A stretch of DNA of 64,000 bases from Timema cristinae (taxonomy: Eukaryota; Arthropoda; Insecta; Phasmatodea; Timematidae): NCBI GenBank assembly GCA_039000515.1, contig JBCFYV010000012.1, positions 123,782,605 to 123,846,604 of the forward strand, written 5' to 3'. Both the position numbers and the translations under genes were made by a program. Positions within the stretch are counted from its first letter, which is position 1; every line of letters starts with the position of its first letter. This document shows positions 1 through 9,720 of the stretch, piece after piece. The notes under the pieces were generated by a model. The model had not been told where the DNA came from. It saw only the letters and a list, made by a program, of their open reading frames with translations, and did not search any database.

Positions 1-220
1 TAACAAAGCAGAAACACAGTCATGTGATGAGCTCTGAGCCGAACACAAGATTTCAGCCAATCGGGGGTTGTCCGCTGGCGAGACTTGAGATAACTTCAGC
101 TTTGGCGAACCAATCAAACTTCAAAAACAACCATCTCAATCAGTGTGCATCATTTACAAATTTACAATAATAACAACGGGATTTGTCAGATTTTGCAATA
201 AAACTTTTTATGCGGGATTT

Positions 221-322
221 AGGGAGGCCAAGAAAGGAAGAAATTAAAGGGGGAAGAATGGTGGAAGGAACTGGCTGGCTAAAGGCTGGAAACTGTTTAT
301 GATAATGATGTTGATGAATGTT
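221..322 (+). mobile_element. LINE ORF2 C-terminal relic
   Basis: The bases can be read as GRPRKEEIKGG...WLKAGNCL, followed by a GATAATGATGTTGATG run. This resembles the Gly-Arg-Pro-Arg end of insect non-LTR ORF2 proteins and the similar relic at 21977-22150. Short and decayed. Confidence 0.4.
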
Positions 323-377
323 TCATGTTACATAAATAATATTCCTTCAAGCATAAAACAATAATTAACTAAAGCAT

Positions 378-383
378 TTTATT
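378..383 (-). terminator. ebi: likely ebi polyadenylation signal
   Basis: AATAAA on the minus strand, 243 bases after the ebi stop codon. It is the first such hexamer in the 3' direction that I saw. Confidence 0.5.
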
Positions 384-625
384 CAAGTTGACTTTGAATA
401 GAATATTTAATTAGTTAAAAAAGTGGAGTTTGGCCAACCCTAGAAGGCAGTTCATGACGAGTACATGTTGAAGGTCATGGGTCTGCTCTACATGTTGCAC
501 CAGCTCATGAAACAACATTGTTAAACTATTTGAAATGCAAGAACCATTCTTTCCTTGGACAAGCGCTCTTGTGGACCTAAACCATCTATCTAGTGTAGTT
601 CCTTCATCCGCCACATCTCGCCAGC

Positions 626-655
626 TCACAGCTTCCGGAGGTCCAGCACAAACAC
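626..655 (-). CDS. ebi: ebi terminal coding exon 11 (10 codons with stop)
   Basis: A 30-nt coding end 2.06 kb beyond exon 10. Acceptor GTGCAG|GTG, then VFVLDLRKL and TGA at 628-626. It closes the last blade exactly as VCVLDLRK does in the human protein and completes the reading frame to 493 codons. It is too short to be seen as an open reading frame. Confidence 0.93.
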   Translation of the reverse strand: MFVLDLRKL

Positions 656-3600
656 CTGCACAAGAATATGACAGTCAGGGAAAAAACAAAGAAACAACGA
701 CTTTCTTCGGTGGTGGTGGTCTAATGTGCTATTTTCGTGTTGGACTCGACTGCTGAAGACAGGGAGATCGGGGTTTGATCCCAGTCAAGTGCAGTGGGAG
801 TGGTTTTTCCTGAATGGTTTTTCACTCTCCCTCCATGCAAATCCAGGGGCATTTCCTTTAAATTAAACCTTCCTAATCCATAACCAATTAGTGTAATTAG
901 TATATATGTGTATAACCTAAACTGGTAGTAAGACACAATGCTAGAAAAAAAATAATACAAACTTTTTTATCACCATGTCTTACTACCAGTTCAGGTTATA
1001 CACATATATACTAATTACACTAATGTGTTGGGAAATAGGAAGGTTAAATTTAGAGGTAATGTACCCATATTTGTTTGGAGAGGGAGTGGGAAACTATTTA
1101 GGAAAAATCACCCCCAGTGCACCTGTCTGGGATCGAACCCTGATCTCCCTGTCATCGGCAGTCCAATATATTGTGAAAACAATGCTTTAGACCATGCAGC
1201 CAGCAAAGCAGGTGAGCCAACTCTTACTGAATTCAAGATATCGATATTTTAGTCAGGAGAAACATCCTAAATCCTCAAACTCCTCAAGCTATTTGAGAAT
1301 CGAGGAAATATCAGATTCAAAATTTGTTTTAAAGCTCTAATACTATGTATTGGTGTTCCAACCCCAACATAATTGTAGAAAAAACTTAACATTCAGACCC
1401 CAGAGCATTGACTGAATTTATCATTGTTATAATTGATGTATTTTAGAGAAAAATGTTAACATTGGGTTACTATATCTGATTTTATACTATTTGCTATATT
1501 ATTATTTTAATGCTATAGACTTATTAAATTGTTAACACTGGAAACATTTCTAAATGTTTTATAAATACTAGTGTAGGAAACTGGCAGGAATAACAGTATG
1601 ATGGTTTTAAATCATGAAAACTGTGGGAACGCTACAATAATGGAACGAAAGAAGGACTAGGTTATAACTTTCTGTTTAGTTTTATTACCACTACTTCCTG
1701 AAGAAGATGCTAAAAAACATTGATATGACAAAGTTTTGGTAAAAATGTGTGATTGAATGTTTTATTTTTATCTGTGCATTATTTTATACAAATATTTATT
1801 TAATTATGTTTTAATCCAGTCCATCTTATTACACCCCTATCTCTATCTTGAGCTACTTCTATCCAGTCCACCTCATTACACCCTATCTCTGTCTTGAGCT
1901 ACTTCTATCCAGTCCACCTCGTTACACCATATCTCTCTCTTGAGCTACTTCTATCCAGTCCACCTCGTTACACCATATCTCTCTCTTGAGCTAGTTCTAT
2001 TCAGTCCACCCGTTACACCATATCTCTCTCTTGAGCTACTTCTATCCAGTCCACCTCGTTACACCATATCTCTCTCTTGAGCTACTTCTATCCAGTCCAC
2101 CTCGTTACACCATATCTCTCTCTTGAGCTACTTCTATCCAGTCCACCTCGTTACACCATATCTCTCTCTTGAGCTACTTCTATCCAGTCCACCTCGTTAC
2201 ACCATATCTCTCTCTTGAGCTAGTTCTATTCAGTCCACCTCATTACACCATATCTCTCTCTTGAGCTACTTCTATCCAGTCCACCTCATTACACCCTATC
2301 TCTATCTTGAGCTAGTTCTACCCAGTCCACCTCATTACACCCTATCACTATCTTGAGCTAGTTCTATCCAGTCCACCTCATTACACCATATCTCTCTCTT
2401 GAGCTACTTCTATCCAGTCCACCTCATTACACCATATGTCTACATTGAGCTACTTCTATCTAGGCACCTGATTACATTCTAGTGCATATGCCCAATGGGT
2501 TTGACCGTCAATACCCTGATGAGGGTTCTAGATTCTACCATCAGCACTGCATGTCAATAATATAGATTAATTTTAAATCATCAATCAAATATCTCCAAGG
2601 ATTTGAGGGGGTTGGTGGAATGAGGGTGTATCTTAGAATTCTTTGGACTGGTTTTTCTGCCAAAGTACAACCTCTATCGGACCAGTTCTGTCATGACCAC
2701 TGATATACTCACACTGCCGTCTGACGCACTGGCTCCGACCTTGTCTCCTCTAGAGTTCCAGCAGACCTCGAATATACCTCCAGTGCCCTTGTAGCTGTGA
2801 ACCAGCTGACCGCTCTGCAACATAACACACCGCCCTGTAGCACACGTACGATACCAACGGTACTTGGCACGGAGGACTGTAGAGGTGTGTCGGTTACCTG
2901 GGTGGACCAGATGTGGACGCACTTATCGAAACTGCCAGACGCCAGGAACTTTCCGTCAGGCGAGAACGCCACGCTGTAGACGGGCTCTGTGTGCTTGGTG
3001 AGCGTGTGGATGCACGCACCACGCTCAACGTCCCACAGACGCACAGTTGAGTCAAATGACGCGCTTGATGAAACAAATTATAAATGAACCACAATTCATC
3101 AATATAAGATATCCCTGTAACTATTTTATAACATGGAATTAGGGGTGGTTTTTTTTTAAATCGCTCGACTACTTGAAGACACTCATGATTCTAGGATTAA
3201 AATAAAAATCCAGATTAAAAAATAAAATATTAAGGGCATGGAAGAAATTCAGATCCAATGTGTTTGTTTTCAATTTTGAGTTATAATACATGGTCTAAAA
3301 ATAATTATGAGGCTTATTAGGGCCCTAAACAATAAGGGTGTGTGAAGTCAACTTTTTCAATCCAAAGCAAAGTTGATTCAGACACATGAAATATTCTCCA
3401 AGCCAGTTGGCGAGAGTGACGACTTAGACCATTCGATCGCCAAAGTGTAACACACATTTTTCATAACTTTATAAACCATTGGGCAGTTGTTGACTCATAA
3501 AAAGGGAACAAATTTGTTCCTTTTAGTTCCCTCTTCCCTGTAACAACTCTTGTGTATTATCTATTTGTTCCTTTTAGTTCCCTCTTCCCTGTAACAACTC

Positions 3601-6600
3601 TTGTGTATTATCTATTTGTTCCTTTTAGTTCCCTCTTCCCTGTAACAACTCTTGTGTATTATCTATTTGTTCCTTTTAGTTCCCTCTTCCCTGTAACAAC
3701 TCTTGTGTATTATCTATTTGTTCCTTTTAGTTCCCTCTTCCCTGTAACAACTCTTGTGTATTATCTATTTGTTCCTTTTAGTTCCCTCTTCCCTGTAACA
3801 ACTCTTGTGTATTATCTATTTGTTCCTTTTAGTTCCCTCTTCCCTGTAACAACTCTTGTGTATTATCTATTTGTTCCTTTTAGTTCCCTCTTCCCTGTAA
3901 CAACTCCCGTGTATTATCTAATTGAGAAATAGACGTTAAAGAATATATTGAATTTTCGAGAAATTGTATTTCAAGATTCGGGATCGTCAAGGTCTGATTT
4001 CCCGGGATTTTCCCAGAATTTCAGGATTCTGAACAGGCCTAGTTAACACTTTCAATTATTTAAGAATCAAACAGCCGAAGCTATTATTTATGCTTATAGA
4101 TAGGATTACTCCATCAAGATATCATATTCTGAAAATTGATAAATGACACCTGCACACGGGAATTGAACCTGGGACCTTTGACCTAGTACGCCAATGCTCT
4201 AACCACCGAGATATCCAGGAACCGTCCCGTGCCCAGGATCATTTTTCACTCATATTTTAAGGTAGCGTCTATGAGGGACGTTCAGAAATCGTCGGCTACA
4301 AATGTGTGATTTTTATTACGACTCGTAGTTGGCTTATTGCTAACACTTGTACAATTATTATAATTGTAAGGGATCACATATTTAAGAATCAAACAGCCAA
4401 AGATATTATTTATGCTAAGCCAAAGGTCCCGAGGTTCGATTCCCGTGTCAAGATATCAGTTTTAAATTTTCAGAATACTTTGAATTATGTTTCAGCGAGA
4501 AAACATTATTTGATAGTACAGCATAGTTTGACACTTTAGCTTAGTTAGTAGCGCATTTGCCTACTGAGCCAAGGGTATCAAATTCAATTTCTGATATAGT
4601 CGCAAAATTTAAAAGTAATGAAATAATTTATCTATCTAAGATAAACCTCTTTTCACTTTATGGGGTAATTGTATTATATTATGGCTGTTACAATTTATTT
4701 CCTGTGTTTGTCCTTTTACATGTCCCTATCTAAGAGTTTTATCATTCTTTACAAATTACTTATTTTCTCCCTTCTTGTGTCTTTTGGTTTCCTCTTTTAG
4801 AAAGATGCGATGCACGTTCCTCACTCCCTCCGTGATGAGTTTCGATAGGATTAAACCTAGGTCAGGGGATTGGGTGGTAAAGATCAATTTGCTACAAGAG
4901 GCAGCCATTACCTCTCTGTCCAGTAGAAGCAGTGTAAAGTGTGAACTGTGTTATTCTTTTCATTGTAGAAGCCATATTGTGTTCATCTCTTTTACATGTT
5001 TCTATCCAGCTTTCCTTCATCTTCTTCCAAATATAATATAAGTGGTGAAATATGGGTCTAGCCTTTCACAGTGATCAATTAACGGCATAGCGACTGGTTG
5101 TTGTGTCTGTTCTAGATTTAAGATGGTTAGTAAGTCGCGTACTGATATGATCAGTCGGTTCAGAAAGTTCATAGTAAATACTTCAAATAATATAAAACAT
5201 ATCTTGAGGATTATATTAAAAATATGTGTCCTCTACCTGGCGAGTATTAGAGCCATGTTGGGGTTGGGCGTGCCGGTGCCCGTGGGGCTCCACTTGATGG
5301 TGTAGATCTCCTTGCTGTGCGCCTGGAGGTCATGGACGCAAGTGTCCTGCTTCATCGACCAGATCTTGAGGGTCATATCGTCGGAGCACGACGCTAGTAG
5401 GTTCCCCTGCGGGTCCCACTTGATGGCGTTCACCTCGTTCTAAGACAGAAACAAGTCCCAGGATCTGGAGGGCTCCTCCGTCTCTTTCCACAACTCCCTC
5501 GATATCCACTTGGGATGATTTTAAACATCTAGGGTGATCGCTGCTAGGGCTTCTCAGCTTTTGTCAACTTTCTTTAAACTCTCCGCGTTTTAGAGCCTGA
5601 ATGAGTCGTACACATATGTACTAGTCAAGCTAATATGTTCATGATTAGGGAGGTTCAATTTACATTAAGTGTACCCAAATTTGCGTGGGGGAGAATGAAA
5701 AATCGGGGAGATCAGGGTTTAAATCCCAGTCAAGTGTAATGAGAGTGATTTTCCCTATATGGCTTTCCACTCTACCTCCACCCAAATACGGATATACTTC
5801 CTCTAAATTCAACCTCCCTATCCCAAACACATTAGCGTGATTAGTAGATATAGGTACAACCCTAGCAGATAATAAGATGCGGTGTTTACAAAAAGTCCCA
5901 GACGTACAGTTATAAAAAGGTTGACAATGCTGAGTTATGTTTTGAAAGGTTTCGGGACTGTGGTCAGATTGGAGCCTTGGACCTCCTGGACCTACCGTGT
6001 GTCCTTGGAAGGATTTGATTGGTTTGTCCACGCTCAACTTGCACACATGAATGCACTGGTCCGTGCTACACGACGCAAAGCTGGTGTTAGTCTGCCAGTC
6101 CACGTCGAGCGCCGGCGCCGAATGGAAGGAGAACTGCTGCGTACACTGGCCGGACGCCGCGTCCCAAATGATTGTTGTCTGCAACACAGAACACAGGAGT
6201 TTGTCGGAAAGTTTATTCTACCAGGGCGTCGACAGTAAGGAGTGCTTGTGTAGCAGTTGAAAAAATAACAAGGATCAGATCAAAATCAGAAAAATAATCT
6301 CCCACAAATAAGAACTGTTGGTGTTCGACGACAGAAATGTAGCATTGAGTTTCTGGATCAACTATTGCTAAAATAAATATACAAGCAAATCTAAAAGTAT
6401 TATATACTGTTGATTAGGGTTCGGCCGACTTTACGGGTCCCAATCAACTTAAAATCAAAAGTCCCACAATCATCCATCGTTACTACACTCTAGTTTTACG
6501 TTTTTTTTTATGTCAATACATATTGTATTATTCCTTGGAATTAAAACTTTCTCAAATATCCACGTGAGATACCCAATGCTAAGTCACCTTGTCCACTCCT

Positions 6601-9600
6601 GCGCTGAGAATGTAGTTCCCTCTCTTGTTCCATTTGAGCGCAAAGATGGGGCCCTTGTGCTGTCCAAGGGTACTGGCCAGGCGTCCATCCGTGGTCCAGA
6701 TGCGCGCATAACCGTCGTACGAGCCTGTCGCCAGCAGAGTTCCGTCACACTGACAACACAACACGTCATAAGTTGTAAAATACCATGCTGAAGGACTCAA
6801 GTGGAGGATACCACCAGGCGAGGGAGAAAGGACTCAAGTGGAGGATACTACCAGACAAGGGAGAAAGGACTCAAGTGGAGGATACCACCATGTGAAGGGA
6901 AAAGGACTCACATTCCAGTCAAGTGAGGTTACATCCTTGTTGCTGGGGACTTCTGTGCCTCCTTTCTGTATGCAGTGCCGCAACACAAGTTGGTTGGGAG
7001 AAGTGGAGTTGTCACTCATGTCCCAGATCCTAGCTGTGCTGTCACCTGACCTACAACACATCCATCGGGTCAGACCTTAACCTACTACACACTCAGTGGT
7101 TATTTATCAGAAAATCATGACTCAAACACTCCTTCACAATAGTAAATAATAATCACCCTCGCCCCAAAGACACCCGGACTCACCCTGAGGCCAACAGATC
7201 GGTGGTGGGGTTCCATGCGCAGATGAACACCTCTGATTCGTGTCCTCGGAGCACTGTGGCCTTGCTGGGCGGTATCTCTATACTCCCGTCCACCTCCATG
7301 GTCTCCGCCGCCGGGTTTGGAGCCACCACTGAAACAATACAACATGGGCCCCTTTAAAGACATGTTCCACGACATTAACAATATTATAAAGGTGTGTGAA
7401 CCTTCGGAGAGTTGGAAATCATTTAGGAAAAACCACCCTCAGTACACCCTTTTAGGATTCGAACACTGATCTCCCTGTGATCAAAAGCCCAGTCTATTGC
7501 GAGGGTGAAACATTATAGTGTTTTTTTTTCCCAAACTGTGCTCCGCGGAGCCCTTGGGTTTTGCTAAATCTATCTCCGCTCTGTGGGCAATTTATGAATA
7601 TTATGTATCCTATTTGTTTTTCACGTTATAAAATAGTGTCACTAATTAATATTGCCCTTTTTTTTTTCGAATCTGAAAAAGGAGTTGCCGAAGGCACATC
7701 CAGATCATGTGGTATTTTCCGTTTATTTAATACTTGCAAAATTTAAAAATTGTTGATGAATGTTCAAAATATTAGTGCATACATTTTTGTGAGGGCTCCA
7801 ACATGTATTTTTTTCTGGTGCAAGGGCTCCTTTGCTTTGTTCTAAATAGTTGTAAGCCCCTGCCTAAAAGCATTAAGTAACATATAATATTATTTTCCAA
7901 CATTAAACTTTTTTTTTTTAAAATATTCTAACTTCAATTCAGCTTTGGGGGAATATCTCATATCCTTGTATTCAACTTGTCAGAGATTGCGACGAGATGA
8001 CTTACCTTCCTCGCCATTGGTTTCCTGGATCTCTGTCTTGACTATCTGCTGCTTCTGCTGGTTCTGTTGATTCTGGCGGCTGGCGACAACGTCTGGCATC
8101 ACGGCGTCAATCAAGGAAAGGCTTTCAACCAGTCGTTGCTCCGCGCCATCCTGGAAACAGTGACAACGCTGTTAAAAAACAAGTGAAAGAAGCACCAGCC
8201 AATGTGTTGGCGGCCAGTGTGCTTGATAACAATTCAGATAGCTCACAGTCAATAAAATATTTAGGGCAGTTTTGGAAAATTTAAAATCTTAGTGTAAAAT
8301 GGTTTGGAAAACTATTTTGTTACTCAAACCTTTAGCTATACGGTAAAGTGTGGACTATCCGAGGTTGGCAGGACCAAGGCGAGCTCGGATAGTAAAAAAC
8401 CTGGATAGTACGAAACACTATGGAGATCCTTACATATTAAGTTAAATGTTAGTAAACCGATTTATTTTAGCCTCTAACAATTTGTACATCAATTCCCAAT
8501 TAATAATAGGTTTTAACAAAGTTATGTCAAATTATAAACGATAAATCAATAATCTGCGTCTATAACTCTCAGTGTCAGGAAATTGACTCAACCAAGTCGA
8601 GGGGTGAACAATAATAGTGACGGTACAACAGTTCACAGAACATGTAAACAATGAGTCTTTGTTGATTAACTCCAATACTCTGTAATATAAGAATAAACCA
8701 GTTTAATGAGGTTAATGAGGAGCATTTCATAGACAGGTTTCACAAGACATAAATTGTGTTACCACCTCGGATAGTCGGGACTCAACTGTATATCGAAGAA
8801 GGTATGATAAAGATGGATAGAAACAAATAAAAGAGAGAAAACAAAATATGGTTTTTCTAATGAAAAGAAGATCACATTTCACATTTTACATAGCTGCCAC
8901 CAAACACAACGTAACTTCCTAAAGGAGGGAATCAAAGAAAGAAAAAGGAAAATAAGAAGTAGGTAAATAATGATAGGACACTTAGAAAGGAACATATAAA
9001 AGAAAATATAGTAAATATACAGATATAATGAACAAATGGTTGTTTTTGTAAACAAGTGTAGGTTTGTATTTCTAATTAAAGTAGTTAGTAATAGGATAGT
9101 ACATTTCTCGCGTATTAATTAAATGAACCCGGCCCGTTACCAACGGGTTTACAACCGGCAATAACAAGTGTACCTCGCCGATGCTGATCTCAGCCTCCGT
9201 GTACTGGAGACCCTTCTGTATAATGCTGAGCAGGGCAGCTGGCGGGACCAGTGCTCCATTGATGTTCGACTGTGAGATGTGAGACTCGATACCAAACGTG
9301 TACGCCGAGTGTTGGAAGCCTGCAATCAGGAGTGGGTTGGTTACAACATGCAGAGTGTGCGCAATAACATGACAATAATCCTACCGCTGAGATCTTTATG
9401 AGTGGCCACAACTCTTATTCAGGAATGGAACCTCCTAATCTTCAAATCCTTGAAGATATTTGAAATTAGAAAATACTCGGTTGAGTGGTTGCAGTAAACT
9501 GAACTGCCAATGTCGAGAAAATCAACGTTTGAATCCCGGTTGGGTGTATACACTTCTTTTTAATTCCTTTCCCATCCCTAGCACATTAGGCTAATTGGTA

Positions 9601-9688
9601 TAAGTTTACATATGTGTATAACCTGAATAGGTAGGAAGACACAATGCTACAAAAAATGAAAAGAATTTCAAATTCAAGATTTAGAAAA

Positions 9689-9720
<32 letters not shown>

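Noticed and set aside
3552..3932. 126-codon open frame with 17-residue repeats
   Set aside because: Produced by a 51-bp tandem repeat, antisense within an ebi intron; no protein character.
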